Source of the DNA: Chitinophagaceae bacterium
Lineage (GTDB): Bacteria > Bacteroidota > Bacteroidia > Chitinophagales > Chitinophagaceae
Length of the DNA: 64,000 bases
Reading direction: 5' to 3'
Assembly: GCA_016787065.1 (NCBI GenBank)
Contig: JAEUVD010000018.1
Span: 1-64,000 of the forward strand
A model generated the notes under the pieces. That model searched no databases. It was not told the origin of the DNA and was given only the letters and a program-made list of their open reading frames with translations. A program made the position numbers and the translations under genes. Position 1 is the stretch's first letter; each line of letters begins with the position of its first letter. This document shows positions 1 through 8,929 of this stretch, one piece after another.

Positions 1-1
1 G

Positions 2-799
2 GTAGAGCGTAACGGACAACAAGTGAACTTAAACTTTCCGGAAAATTTATTAGGAACCTTGATAGAATCAAAACGCAAAGGTTCGGTACAACTTTTACCG
101 CGTTTACCGGCATACATCGGATCGTTTGATGGCTTAAATGAAAAATCGCCCGGCAAAGAAGCTGGCCTGCAAGAAAATGATCTTATTCTTTCCGTAAATA
201 ATCAACCGGTTCAACTTTTCGATGAAATAAAACCAATACTCCAAAAAACTACGAACGGACAAGCAGCTATAACCCTGTTACGAGGTAAGGATACGGTGAA
301 GCTTGTTTCTAAATTAAATGCTGAAAAAAAATTGGTAATACCGTTCATTTATGATTTCGACAAATTGGATAGTATGCAAATTTTGAACGTTGAAACGAAG
401 CACTATTCTGTACTAGAAGCCATACCGGCTGCTATATCGTTAACCGGTGAAAAATTAGGTGGTTATATCGATCAGTTTAAAAAAATACTGAATCCTAAAA
501 CGGGTGCGTACAAAGGTTTAGGTGGTTTCAAAGCTATTGGTAATGCCTTCCCTGGCGTTTGGGATTGGGAATCGTTTTGGAATATGACGGCCTTCTTGTC
601 TATAGTTCTGGCGTTTATGAATTTATTACCTATACCTGCTCTCGATGGCGGACATGTGATGTTCACTTTGTATGAAATGATTACGGGCCGAAAACCAAAC
701 GAGAAATTCTTAGAATATGCTCAAATGGCTGGTATGATTTTCCTTATTGCTTTGATGCTTTATGCCAATGGTAATGATTGGTTCGGGTACGGTAAATAA
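2..799 (+). CDS. rseP: RseP-family site-2 zinc protease, C-terminal part (5' cut by window)
   Basis: The frame is open from base 2, so this is the 3' part of a gene that begins upstream; the GTG at 23 is only an internal codon. The visible part has a PDZ domain (about residues 30-95, with the EAGLQENDLILSVNNQPV core) and the second half of an M50 peptidase. The conserved LPIPALDGGHV segment carries the Asp that ligates zinc, and a C-terminal membrane helix follows. The N-terminal HExxH helix lies outside the window. The family cuts transmembrane proteins inside the inner membrane, classically anti-sigma factors, to release envelope-stress responses. The substrate here is unknown. Family assignment is firm. 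Confidence 0.92.
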   Translation, partial: VERNGQQVNLNFPENLLGTLIESKRKGSVQLLPRLPAYIGSFDGLNEKSPGKEAGLQENDLILSVNNQPVQLFDEIKPILQKTTNGQAAITLLRGKDTVKLVSKLNAEKKLVIPFIYDFDKLDSMQILNVETKHYSVLEAIPAAISLTGEKLGGYIDQFKKILNPKTGAYKGLGGFKAIGNAFPGVWDWESFWNMTAFLSIVLAFMNLLPIPALDGGHVMFTLYEMITGRKPNEKFLEYAQMAGMIFLIALMLYANGNDWFGYGK

Positions 800-836
800 A
801 CGGTGGTATAGAAATATTATCTGCACCAATCTAAAT

Positions 837-1132
837 ATCCGTCCTTTCCACGATCAAGAATGATTCCACAAATCATCTGTGTCATCTTTAAAATCCGTCT
901 CTTCCGTAATCAAGAAAGTTACAGGATATCATCCGTGCCATCCCAAAAATCCGTCTCTTCCGTGATCAAGAAAGTTTACAGGATATCATCTGTGTCATCT
1001 TTAATATCCGTCCTTTCCGTGATCAAGAAAGATTCTGTGTCTTCCCAAAAATCCGTCTCTTCCGTGATCAAGAAAGTTTCCACAAATCATCTGTGTCATC
1101 TTTAAAATCCGTTCCTTCCGTGATCATGAAAG
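837..1132. repeat. Six-copy ~56-bp intergenic tandem repeat
   Basis: A core close to ATCCGTCTCTTCCGTGATCA begins at 837, 893, 949, 1006, 1051 and 1107, giving spacings of 56, 56, 57, 45 and 56 bp. The linkers are also related and alternate between CATCTGTGTCATCTTTAA-like and ATCCCAAAA-like forms. One frame is open through part of the block (860-1105), but it only translates the repeat and has no gene-like features. The repeats fill the gap between the protease gene and the convergent T9SS gene. Function unknown. Confidence 0.85.
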
Positions 1133-1190
1133 AAACAGAGGAGTACCCACGAACGACACTCAGAACCACATAATGATGAGCACCCTCTGT

Positions 1191-4100
1191 TTATTCCGTT
1201 ATAGATAATGATTTAGTTATGGTATCATCATCTAAAATCAGTTGTAACTTATAATTTCCTTTGGCGATATTTTTTAATTGCACTGCATGATGTACTTGTA
1301 ATCCATCCGGCTCAAAATATTCTTGATGAATAACGCGACCAGTTAAATCAACCAGTTTAACAAGCGCAGTTTCAACTTCATCAAATAAGGTCATGGCAAC
1401 AGTAAAACTTCCTTGATTCGGAATTGGATAAATAGTTACATCCGCTTCTTTATTGCAATAACAATTACAGTATAACTCAATATTTTTCTCAAATACACTA
1501 CAAGCACTTCCTTTTGTACGCGCGCTCACTTTATAACTTCCATTACTCAAATTCTCAAACAAAGGTGAGGATTGATAGACGCCATCATTCAAAGCAAACT
1601 CGAGCGTATCAACACTGGCTACGGTAGCATGTACCAAAATTTGTCCTGCATTGATACCATTTGTACAAGTCGTATCAATACTTGTAATTTCCGGTAAAGA
1701 AAATACTCGAGTATCGAACAATACATAATCGGATGCACATCCATTTTCCAAGCGCATCACTTTATAAGTGGTATTGTTCATTAAGGCAACATCATTTTTG
1801 ACTACGACCATACCACTATCCACGGTATTATTCTTCAGGTCGATCCATAGATAACTACCAGCATCACCTTGAGCAGACAAAATCATGGTATCTCCCTCAC
1901 AAAGAGGCCCGTTATAAGAAACTTGAGTTGGTGCATTCGGGGAATACCCTTCTTCTAAAAAAACTTGTTCCATGGCCATCGTGTGAGCACAAGCCGTGTC
2001 ACTAATTAAAAACGAATGTTGTCCGGGTGGCATCCATTTCACCCAAGCGGGTGATGAGCTCACACTAAAATTTTCTTGGGTAACATTATAAATTTGATAC
2101 CTCGAACTTCCGCCCTGAATTTCTAATTTTATGGAACCATTACCATTGCCTTTACAGAGTTCCGGAAAAACAGCATTAGAAACAGTTAATAACGGCGTCG
2201 CTTGCACGGTTAGATAGCTGCTATCGCGTTGGGTTGAACAATTTGTTCCGGAAGCTTCCACTACATACCATCCTTCCAAAGCCATGGTAACCGGAGAAAC
2301 CATCGCCTGATTTACTTGAAGAAAATTACTTTGTGGTGTAAACCAATTCAATGGTATAGTATAATTCGAGGTTAGTAATTGCAGTGTATCGTTTTCACAA
2401 ACATGGGAGGGAAGCATTACTTGAGGTGCAAACAAAGAATCCATTAAAATCATTTTTCTTTTAATGGTGCGATGGGTGCATGGGCCACTGCCATCCGGAT
2501 CCTGTAAGGTGAGTATCAAATTCACTTCACCCAATTGCAGATCATTCGCACTTGGTATATAAGAAGCTTGAAGCGGATTTGCTCCACTGCCATTCAGAAA
2601 ACTACCCGAACCGGAGCTACTCCATTCCGCGAAGGATGTTCCTGTAAAGGTTGCAGTTACCGGTATGGGCAATGATCCGCAAGCAACGAAGGGCACATCC
2701 AAGGATGCTTGCAACGTGATGCCACAAGCACAATTAACTACTTCAATAGGCCAAGTAACTTCGCATAAGGAAGCTGCGTTTTTTACATAAACGGTGTAAT
2801 TACCGGCACTTAAATTGGTAAAATCCGGACTGCTTTGATACTGCAATCCATTCAATGAATATAACCACGAACCACCTAATGTATTAACATGAATATCCGC
2901 TTGCTGCTGTGCATTACAGGTAATGAGTACTTCCGAAATTACTGGCATGGCATATACATTCACATGCAAGGAAACGGGAGTAGAAGCGCAACCGGAAGAA
3001 TCAATCGCTTTCACGAAATAGTAGCCGCCTTCATGCATATTGGCCTTACCTAAAGCAACCAAATTACCGGTGTTATAAAAAGAAGATTGGTATTTTGTCC
3101 ATACCGCTGTTGTTCCTAGTTGTGTAGTTGCTATCAGGTTAAGTGCTTCCTGTTCACAAACATATAAATTGTTCGTAGTTAACATTGGCGGTGGAACAAG
3201 AGTACCGGCATGCACGGTGGTGATTTCGGTAAACTCATGTGTTGGACATTGTTGATCAACTGCCGTTATAGTAAAATTCCCAGGTGTTAAGTTTAAAAAA
3301 GTAGCAGCATCATTATTAATACAACTAGCAGAATTCGAACAAATCAAATAATCGCCTGAACCGCCTTGTACTGAAACGTGGATAGAACCATTTGCATGAT
3401 TCGCACAAAACTCCGGTTGCGTAAGCACGGATAGCTGAAGGGCGGGAGCCGGATTGATTTGAACGAACGTCGTGTCAATGAGAGATGAACAACCATATGC
3501 AGAAAGGGTTGTTATATAATTACCCGTCATCATCACTTGGGCATTGTTGCGCCAGAGTTGCTTACCTGCGTGTATGCTGGCATCCGGGTAAGTCCATAGG
3601 ATTGTACCTAAAGCGCTCTCCGCGGATAGCATCAGATTACCACCTTCGCAAAGTGGTGCGTTCGTAATAATTTCAGGAGCTACCAATTGATCAATTAACT
3701 GAATTGTTTTTATCGATCGTGCCGACAAACAACTTCCATTGGAATCCACATCATTGGTTTGAAGCATGATAGAAGCATAACCTTGCTTTTTATCAGAAGC
3801 AGAAGGTGTATAGTAAACAGTACAAGGTGAAACGTCGCATGAGGTAGCAGAAAAACTACCCGTTCCAGAACTTTCCCAATGTACAGAATCGGCGTTCGTA
3901 AAATAACCTTTAAGTTCAATAGGCAGGGCAGTACAAGCAACAGGAGGCACCACCAACGAATCGCGAGGAGGATTCAGGCATCCGCTTTGAGAAGAACAAG
4001 AGGTACAACTTCCTGAAAAAATACCTACGCATTCCGAATTGGGTTGTTTTACCTCAACCGTAAATGCAGAGCTAACATCGGTTTGCAATAACGCGTTCGA

Positions 4101-5045
4101 TGAAAAAACACCCCCATTCATGGCATATACTACATTAGATAAGGAACTATGTACTTGAACAAAAGCATGATTGCCATTACAAGTTGTAGTAAGGAAATTT
4201 ATTTCCGGATAAGCATCTACCCTTACTTGAAAATAAGCTGTATCGGAAGGCAACGAACAACCTGGCTTTTGTTGCACCACTTTATATATTCCGGCATGAT
4301 AGGAAGCCAAATTCTGAAGCGATAATTGAGATATTCCATTTATCGAAGAATCTAAACTATAAATGGATGTAGATGGTGCCAGCCAAGAAAAGGATGCATT
4401 CAGAGAACCTTCTGCGCGTAAAACGATATTCGAGCCTTCGCAAAACCAATGCTGTGAGGAAGGAATAATTGTTGGTGCTTCGGAACAACCTGTGGTGGAC
4501 GCGCAATATGAATTCGTTTGCGTAATTTCCTGATCATCGAATAAAGAATTTGAAGTGGTCATATACGACGATACCAAAGCCATCGCCTCCACCTTAAGTA
4601 AAGAAGCGTTTGGAAGATTGCTTGGAACCGTCAATTGAAATAATAAGGAACCTGTAGATAATGGATTCGGAAATAAAGGATCGAAACCGGTACCCGGTAA
4701 CGAATTTTGCTGTGTACCAATAATACATTGCGCATCGAGCGGATCGAAGGCCCAGGAAAAGTGTGAAGCGTAATTTCCAGAAACTACGGATGCAGCATTC
4801 CCAACAAATTGAAATCCGGTTAAGGTTACTTTAATTTTAACCGGATCGTTGCTAGTAAAAGGAGCATCGTCTTGCGTTGTTAAACCCATCGTGAAAGCCA
4901 CCATTGTAGTTGAACCACACATAAACCCTTGCGCAGTTGGTTCAGGAACAAAGTGTATGTTTTGTGTAAACACATTGTAACCACTCTGCGCAAAGGATAG
5001 AAGAAATACACCACATAATAGTCCGGTTAAGGACATCTTCTTCAT
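1191..5045 (-). CDS. Large T9SS-secreted multidomain surface protein
   Basis: 1284 residues. A Sec signal peptide (MKKMSLTGLLCGVFLLSFAQ) starts the protein. A long series of Ig-like/adhesin-type modules follows, with Cys-rich junctions and recurring 'APLCEG..LxLxA..GxxxWxxP' segments. One ~400-residue block occurs twice: the SWESSGTGSF-like stretch near residue 395 returns as AEWSSSGSGSF near residue 810. The last ~80 residues (from VTIYPIPNQGSFTV) form a type A T9SS C-terminal sorting domain, so the protein should cross the outer membrane and be anchored or released. No catalytic motif is visible; adhesion is a guess from architecture. It stands alone, with 600 bp of noncoding DNA upstream. 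Confidence 0.85.
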   Translation of the reverse strand: MKKMSLTGLLCGVFLLSFAQSGYNVFTQNIHFVPEPTAQGFMCGSTTMVAFTMGLTTQDDAPFTSNDPVKIKVTLTGFQFVGNAASVVSGNYASHFSWAFDPLDAQCIIGTQQNSLPGTGFDPLFPNPLSTGSLLFQLTVPSNLPNASLLKVEAMALVSSYMTTSNSLFDDQEITQTNSYCASTTGCSEAPTIIPSSQHWFCEGSNIVLRAEGSLNASFSWLAPSTSIYSLDSSINGISQLSLQNLASYHAGIYKVVQQKPGCSLPSDTAYFQVRVDAYPEINFLTTTCNGNHAFVQVHSSLSNVVYAMNGGVFSSNALLQTDVSSAFTVEVKQPNSECVGIFSGSCTSCSSQSGCLNPPRDSLVVPPVACTALPIELKGYFTNADSVHWESSGTGSFSATSCDVSPCTVYYTPSASDKKQGYASIMLQTNDVDSNGSCLSARSIKTIQLIDQLVAPEIITNAPLCEGGNLMLSAESALGTILWTYPDASIHAGKQLWRNNAQVMMTGNYITTLSAYGCSSLIDTTFVQINPAPALQLSVLTQPEFCANHANGSIHVSVQGGSGDYLICSNSASCINNDAATFLNLTPGNFTITAVDQQCPTHEFTEITTVHAGTLVPPPMLTTNNLYVCEQEALNLIATTQLGTTAVWTKYQSSFYNTGNLVALGKANMHEGGYYFVKAIDSSGCASTPVSLHVNVYAMPVISEVLITCNAQQQADIHVNTLGGSWLYSLNGLQYQSSPDFTNLSAGNYTVYVKNAASLCEVTWPIEVVNCACGITLQASLDVPFVACGSLPIPVTATFTGTSFAEWSSSGSGSFLNGSGANPLQASYIPSANDLQLGEVNLILTLQDPDGSGPCTHRTIKRKMILMDSLFAPQVMLPSHVCENDTLQLLTSNYTIPLNWFTPQSNFLQVNQAMVSPVTMALEGWYVVEASGTNCSTQRDSSYLTVQATPLLTVSNAVFPELCKGNGNGSIKLEIQGGSSRYQIYNVTQENFSVSSSPAWVKWMPPGQHSFLISDTACAHTMAMEQVFLEEGYSPNAPTQVSYNGPLCEGDTMILSAQGDAGSYLWIDLKNNTVDSGMVVVKNDVALMNNTTYKVMRLENGCASDYVLFDTRVFSLPEITSIDTTCTNGINAGQILVHATVASVDTLEFALNDGVYQSSPLFENLSNGSYKVSARTKGSACSVFEKNIELYCNCYCNKEADVTIYPIPNQGSFTVAMTLFDEVETALVKLVDLTGRVIHQEYFEPDGLQVHHAVQLKNIAKGNYKLQLILDDDTITKSLSITE

Positions 5046-5659
5046 TTGAAATAACTTTTTGTACTACCGATACTTCAAATTCAATACCTCATTCTCACAA
5101 TTCCATCATAACAAAAAAAAATCTTCTTTATACAATGATTGAATGACAGTAATAATAAATCAAAATATAAATTTTTAATTAGCTGTTATTCAGTTCTTTA
5201 TGTTTTACTTCAGAAAATAGGTTTTTATAAACCTCTGATTTTCAGATAATAATTTCTAGTAATTATTTTCAAAAAATAATATTCTTCCCTCCCCTCTTGA
5301 TAATAAAATTCAATAAAAAAACCCGGTGCAAAAAACAATGGTGTAATGCTCTTTGCCCCGGGTCAGAAGATTTACGCATAAAAATCTTTTTCAAGATTCG
5401 CTCTTCATCAAATTATATAGAAATATAACCAATACCATTATAGCAACAAGTACCGTACCGTTTTGATGTTTTAAAAAGATATTAATAAACAACCTATTTT
5501 ACTAACTGAATACATGTATGTAACAGGTGCGATGAAATTCAATTTTTAAACTATTGATTTGCAGTGTTTAATAAATTATCCTGAGAAAAGGGAAGGTACT
5601 TCTCCTAATCAATAAATTGAAAAATGGAATTAATTAAATCTTTACTAGTCTGATTTTCA
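5046..5659. other. Noncoding gap between two leftward genes
   Basis: About 610 bp of AT-rich DNA with no convincing reading frame. It should hold the promoter of the large T9SS gene to its left, but no clean TAnnTTTG box was found close to that start. The only clear structure is the hairpin listed at 5315-5363. Confidence 0.6.
5315..5363 (-). terminator. Rho-independent terminator (leftward)
   Basis: ACCCGGTGCAAA at 5321-5332 pairs with TTTGCCCCGGGT at 5352-5363, with one mismatch and a 19-nt loop. On the minus strand the stem runs into a T-tract (5314-5320). It lies ~300 bp downstream of the haem-binding lipoprotein gene and would stop transcripts from that direction before the T9SS gene. 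Confidence 0.6.
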
Positions 5660-6130
5660 CTACTCTTTGTAGTCTAGCGTTAGCTTTTTAATCCGTCGCA
5701 ACGGACCACTACAATAACTCATATGACAGTTCACACATTGTCCGATAACCGCAGTATAATTTTCCTTTTGGTTCTCCGTACTACGCATTAAGGTGCGCCA
5801 CGATGCAGCAAACGATTTTGCATTGTTAAAATATAACTCCTCTAGAACTGAAGAATCGGTTGGTTCTGCCGACCAAAAAGGCATTAGCGGATACCGAACA
5901 GAATCCACTGTTTTACCAGCATTTAATTCCAATCGCATACTATCACAGTAATTTGCCATCGTTCGCATCATGAGTGCCATCGGCTTAACATCATTTGGGT
6001 CTTTTAACGGACTAACACAACTTTCGTCCTCTTTGTTTACCGTTGTGTTATCCTTTTTAACTTCCTTATCCTCACAAGCCATTATCCATGTAAAGGCTCC
6101 AAGTAAAAACAATAATGTTATTTTCTTCAT
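5660..6130 (-). CDS. Small lipoprotein with a c-type haem motif
   Basis: The start is placed at the ATG at 6130 (MKKITLLFLLGAFTWIMACEDKE), which gives a textbook lipoprotein signal with lipobox IMAC; a longer upstream frame has no function. The mature protein is ~138 residues, mostly acidic and helical. It has one CVNCH haem-c attachment motif near the C-terminus, soon followed by another Cys (SYCSGPL). Single-haem periplasmic lipoproteins of this layout usually act as small electron carriers, but the partner is unknown. It follows the DUF4920 gene, with a terminator hairpin between them. Confidence 0.75.
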   Translation of the reverse strand: MKKITLLFLLGAFTWIMACEDKEVKKDNTTVNKEDESCVSPLKDPNDVKPMALMMRTMANYCDSMRLELNAGKTVDSVRYPLMPFWSAEPTDSSVLEELYFNNAKSFAASWRTLMRSTENQKENYTAVIGQCVNCHMSYCSGPLRRIKKLTLDYKE

Positions 6131-6142
6131 GCGATATAAATT

Positions 6143-6170
6143 AAAAAATCCCGTTAGTGTTGCTAACGGG
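6143..6170 (-). terminator. Rho-independent terminator between two lipoprotein genes
   Basis: CCCGTTAG at 6150-6157 pairs perfectly with CTAACGGG at 6163-6170 (5-nt loop). On the minus strand the stem is followed by a T-tract (6143-6148). It lies between the DUF4920 gene and the start of the haem-motif gene, only 12 bp before that ATG. It may therefore end the first transcript or attenuate expression of the second gene. Confidence 0.8.
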
Positions 6171-6194
6171 ACTAAATTAATACAATTCATTTAC

Positions 6195-6695
6195 TTATTC
6201 GAGAATAACGCCTTTCGCTTCAAAAACCAATTCTTTTAATGGCTCTTTAATAGCATCAATTTCTGCTTGCGATTGACCATCGTCTTTTGCGTATTCCTTT
6301 AAATCTGCTATTGAGGTCACATCAATCTTGGCAAATCCGTCCACAATAGCTGTTTTACCTGAACAATCTTTTGGCATAAAGAAACCGTAATCTTTAAAGG
6401 TTACACGCATTTTGCTACCATCGGTATTCACCAATTCCATCCAACAGCCCTTCTTCTGACAAACAGCATCAACTTTACCTTTTAGTTTACAGGTCAACAT
6501 GGTATCTGTTCCCATCATGGCTTTGAGGCTATCCGTTGGCATAGCTCCATCAGCAGTTATCTTTTCTCCTAAATACATTGGATACACAGCCTGCTTATCC
6601 GATTGCGTTTTGGTTTCGCCTGCTTCTTTTTTAGGTTCTTCATTACAAGAAAACAAAAATGCAGTTACTGTAAGTGCTAAAAATATTTTTTTCAT
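6195..6695 (-). CDS. DUF4920-family lipoprotein
   Basis: 166 residues. The N-terminus MKKIFLALTVTAFLFSCNEE has a lipobox (FLFSC), so the protein should be lipid-anchored in the envelope. The rest matches DUF4920 of Bacteroidota: a small OB-like beta domain with the signature KGKVDAVCQKKGCWMELV, then a MRVTFKDYGFFMPKDCSGK segment. The CxxxxC pair and following DC suggest metal or redox chemistry, but no function is established. It has its own promoter box (6713-6720) and is followed by a terminator, so it is probably monocistronic. Confidence 0.85.
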   Translation of the reverse strand: MKKIFLALTVTAFLFSCNEEPKKEAGETKTQSDKQAVYPMYLGEKITADGAMPTDSLKAMMGTDTMLTCKLKGKVDAVCQKKGCWMELVNTDGSKMRVTFKDYGFFMPKDCSGKTAIVDGFAKIDVTSIADLKEYAKDDGQSQAEIDAIKEPLKELVFEAKGVILE

Positions 6696-6712
6696 TTTAT
6701 ATAATTTCGTTG

Positions 6713-6720
6713 CAAATATA
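6713..6720 (-). promoter_or_regulatory. Bacteroidota -7 box TATATTTG
   Basis: On the minus strand the sequence reads TATATTTG, an exact TAnnTTTG, 17 bp before the ATG at 6695. No clear -33 TTTG sits at the right distance. Confidence 0.5.
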
Positions 6721-6730
6721 AGGTTCCAAA

Positions 6731-7885
6731 TTAACCTATAGCATGAGCTAAATCAGAAATCAAATCATCCACATCTTCAATTCCAACACTTAAACGGATG
6801 AGCGAATCGGCTAATCCATTCTTTATACGTTCTTCTCTTGGAATCGAACCATGAGTCATGGATGCCGGATGACCAATTAAACTCTCTACGCCACCAAGCG
6901 ACTCTGCCAGTGAAAATAAATGCGTACCACTAAGTACCTGTAAGGCATCATCCATATTATCACCTTTCAATACAAAGGATATCATACCACCATAGCCGCG
7001 CATTTGTTTTTTGGCTACGTCGTGATTTGGATGATCTTCGAAACCGATCCAATATACTTTTTCAACTTTTGGATGGCTACGGAGATATTTCGCCACCTTC
7101 TCTCCATTTTCACAATGTCGTTGCATACGAACATGTAATGTTTTTATTCCTCGTAAAACCAACCAACAATCATGAGGCCCAGGAACAGCGCCGCAAGCAT
7201 TTTGAATGAAGGTGAGTTGTTCATGCAAATCATCTCGATTTACAATGATTGCCCCGTGTACTACATCAGAATGGCCGCCCAAATATTTAGTAGCCGAATG
7301 AATGACAACATCGGCACCCAAGGTTAACGGGTTTTGCAAATAAGGCGATGCGAAGGTATTATCCACCACCAAAAGTATATTATGCTGATGTGCTAACTTG
7401 GCAAAGGCTTCTATATCAATAATATTGAGTAATGGATTGGTAGGTGTTTCTACCCAAATCATTTTAGTTTTATCAGTAATTAAGGCCGCTGCAGCTTGTA
7501 CATCGCTCATTCCGGTAAAATGAAATTTTAAACCGTAGGGTTGAAATACCTTCGTAAAAATACGATAGGTTCCACCATACAAATCGTTCGTTGAAATAAC
7601 TTCATCGCCGGGTTTCAACAATTTCATGATAGCATCGGTAGCGGCTAAACCAGAACCGAAACACAAACCATGTTTTCCTTTTTCAATGGCAGCCAATGCG
7701 TTTTGCAAAACCGTACGCGTAGGGTTCTGAGTTCGGGCATACTCATAACCTTTATGCTTACCGGGTGCTTCTTGCACATAGGTAGACGTTTGATAAATAG
7801 GCGTCATGATTGCGCCGGTAGTTGGATCGGGTTCTACACCGGCATGAATTAATAAGGTATTCAGTTTATAATTAGTATGGCTCAT
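6731..7885 (-). CDS. PLP-dependent cystathionine gamma-synthase/gamma-lyase
   Basis: 384 residues, the normal length of Cys/Met-metabolism PLP enzymes. The Schiff-base lysine is K200 in SATKYLGGHSDV. PLP-phosphate and substrate-binding signatures are also present (YEYARTQNPTR, CFGSGLAATDA, VETPTNPLLN, SLGGVESLIGHP). The family either makes cystathionine from an activated homoserine ester and cysteine (synthase) or splits cystathionine to cysteine, ammonia and 2-oxobutyrate (lyase). Sequence reading cannot separate these, so no symbol is given. It is divergent from the cytidine deaminase gene, and the shared 97-bp gap holds a -7 box for each. Confidence 0.93.
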   Translation of the reverse strand: MSHTNYKLNTLLIHAGVEPDPTTGAIMTPIYQTSTYVQEAPGKHKGYEYARTQNPTRTVLQNALAAIEKGKHGLCFGSGLAATDAIMKLLKPGDEVISTNDLYGGTYRIFTKVFQPYGLKFHFTGMSDVQAAAALITDKTKMIWVETPTNPLLNIIDIEAFAKLAHQHNILLVVDNTFASPYLQNPLTLGADVVIHSATKYLGGHSDVVHGAIIVNRDDLHEQLTFIQNACGAVPGPHDCWLVLRGIKTLHVRMQRHCENGEKVAKYLRSHPKVEKVYWIGFEDHPNHDVAKKQMRGYGGMISFVLKGDNMDDALQVLSGTHLFSLAESLGGVESLIGHPASMTHGSIPREERIKNGLADSLIRLSVGIEDVDDLISDLAHAIG

Positions 7886-7919
7886 AGTATAAAAATTGAG
7901 TTTTTTTTCTGAAAGCCGT

Positions 7920-7927
7920 CAAAGATA
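7920..7927 (-). promoter_or_regulatory. Bacteroidota -7 box TATCTTTG
   Basis: On the minus strand this reads TATCTTTG, an exact TAnnTTTG, 34 bp upstream of the cystathionine-enzyme ATG. A matching -33 element is not obvious. Confidence 0.5.
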
Positions 7928-7967
7928 GTTGATTATTCCAATGACCGTTTAGAATGATGCTTTGATG

Positions 7968-7975
7968 TACATTTG
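7968..7975 (+). promoter_or_regulatory. Bacteroidota -7 box TACATTTG
   Basis: An exact TAnnTTTG box ending 7 bp before the cytidine deaminase ATG at 7983. Transcription would start at or within a base or two of the start codon, implying a leaderless or nearly leaderless mRNA. Confidence 0.5.
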
Positions 7976-7982
7976 TTAGCTC

Positions 7983-8462
7983 ATGAGAACGTTTCAGTTT
8001 CATTACGAAGAATACCAAGATGCCCAGGAATTACCGGATGCCTGGAAAGAATTACTGAAAGCAGCGCAACAAATTTTAGCAACAGCACATGCGCCTTATT
8101 CTGAATTTAAAGTTGGCGCAGCTGTGCTACTCGGTGATGGCCAAGTGATTTGCGGTGTGAATATTGAAAACGCCTCCTACCCTGTGGGTATATGTGCTGA
8201 ACGATCGGCACTCGCTTCAGTAATTTCGCAATTTCCACACGAAAAAATAGAAGCTATTGCGGTAAGTTACCTTTCTAAATCGGGTGAAAATAACCTCCCG
8301 GCTTTCCCATGTGGTATGTGCCGACAGTTTATTTCGGAGTGTGAAGACCGCAATCATGCTCCAATAACATTAATTTTAGGCGGACAAACCGGACCGGTTT
8401 CCGTGGTTTATTCTGCCAAACACTTGCTACCATTCAGTTTTGGGGGAAAAGATCTACAATAA
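7983..8462 (+). CDS. cdd: Cytidine deaminase
   Basis: 159 residues. Converts cytidine/deoxycytidine to uridine/deoxyuridine in pyrimidine salvage. The zinc site is complete: C71-A-E73 (GICAERSAL, with E73 as proton shuttle) and C110-G-M-C113 (PCGMCRQF). The substrate-binding N-terminal motif APYSEFKVGAAVL is also present. The length fits the homotetrameric class with a short N-terminal extension. Transcribed alone to the right, just ahead of rpsT. Confidence 0.95.
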   Translation: MRTFQFHYEEYQDAQELPDAWKELLKAAQQILATAHAPYSEFKVGAAVLLGDGQVICGVNIENASYPVGICAERSALASVISQFPHEKIEAIAVSYLSKSGENNLPAFPCGMCRQFISECEDRNHAPITLILGGQTGPVSVVYSAKHLLPFSFGGKDLQ

Positions 8463-8513
8463 TCTTTTTTGTATTTTTTTTAGAAGAAAGCGTAGCTTTT
8501 TGGAAAATCAACC

Positions 8514-8521
8514 TATATTTG
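8514..8521 (+). promoter_or_regulatory. Bacteroidota -7 box TATATTTG before rpsT
   Basis: An exact TAnnTTTG box 20 bp upstream of the rpsT ATG, at the distance expected for a short leader. The nearest TTTG (8499-8502) is too close to be the -33 element, so only the -7 part is supported. Confidence 0.4.
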
Positions 8522-8540
8522 CGCCCTAAAAAAAAAGTTC

Positions 8541-8843
8541 ATGGCTAATCATAAAGCGACCAAGAAAGACACCCGCCAGGCTAATAAAAGACGCGATCGT
8601 AACCGTTACCACGGAAAAACAACCCGTAACGCTATGCGTGATTTACTAGCTAAAGCTAGCGAAGGTGATGCGAAGGCTGACTTGCCGAAGGTTATTGCTA
8701 TGTTGGATAAATTAGCTAAGAAGAATATTATTCATAAGAATAAAGCATCTAACTTAAAATCATCTTTAACTAAAAATGTATTAGCGCCTAAAGTTGCTGC
8801 GGTTGAAAAACCTAAGCGTGCAACGAAAAAAGCTGCTAAGTAA
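8541..8843 (+). CDS. rpsT: 30S ribosomal protein S20
   Basis: 100 residues, very basic and helical, starting MANHKATKKDTRQANKRRDR, which is diagnostic of S20. It binds 16S rRNA early in 30S assembly. A lysine/alanine-rich tail ends the protein. A poly-A stretch precedes the ATG in place of a Shine-Dalgarno sequence. A strong terminator follows. Confidence 0.97.
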   Translation: MANHKATKKDTRQANKRRDRNRYHGKTTRNAMRDLLAKASEGDAKADLPKVIAMLDKLAKKNIIHKNKASNLKSSLTKNVLAPKVAAVEKPKRATKKAAK

Positions 8844-8866
8844 TTTTTTTTTAAAAACAATATTTA

Positions 8867-8892
8867 AAAAGACCGTCCAACGACGGTCTTTT
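8867..8892 (+). terminator. Rho-independent terminator of rpsT
   Basis: AAAAGACCGTC pairs with GACGGTCTTTT around a CAAC loop, followed by further T residues. The A-tract on the left would let it work on either strand. Confidence 0.9.
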
Positions 8893-8894
8893 GT

Positions 8895-8924
8895 TTTGAT
8901 AGTTACGCTGAACCTTTACCTTTG
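8895..8924 (+). promoter_or_regulatory. Bacteroidota promoter TTTG-N18-TACCTTTG
   Basis: TTTG at 8895-8898 and an exact TAnnTTTG (TACCTTTG) at 8917-8924 are 18 bp apart, close to the consensus for the Bacteroidota primary sigma factor. The box ends 5 bp before the ATG at 8930, so the transcript should begin at the start codon itself (leaderless). It overlaps the T-tract of the rpsT terminator. Confidence 0.6.
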
Positions 8925-8929
8925 TCGGA

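Noticed and set aside
860..1105. Open frame of ~80 codons across the 56-bp repeats
   Set aside because: It only translates the repeat (SVSSVIKKV-type units), has no upstream signals and no family features.
837..1132. Possible CRISPR array
   Set aside because: The spaces between cores are themselves related, the cores vary, and no cas gene is near; it is a tandem repeat.
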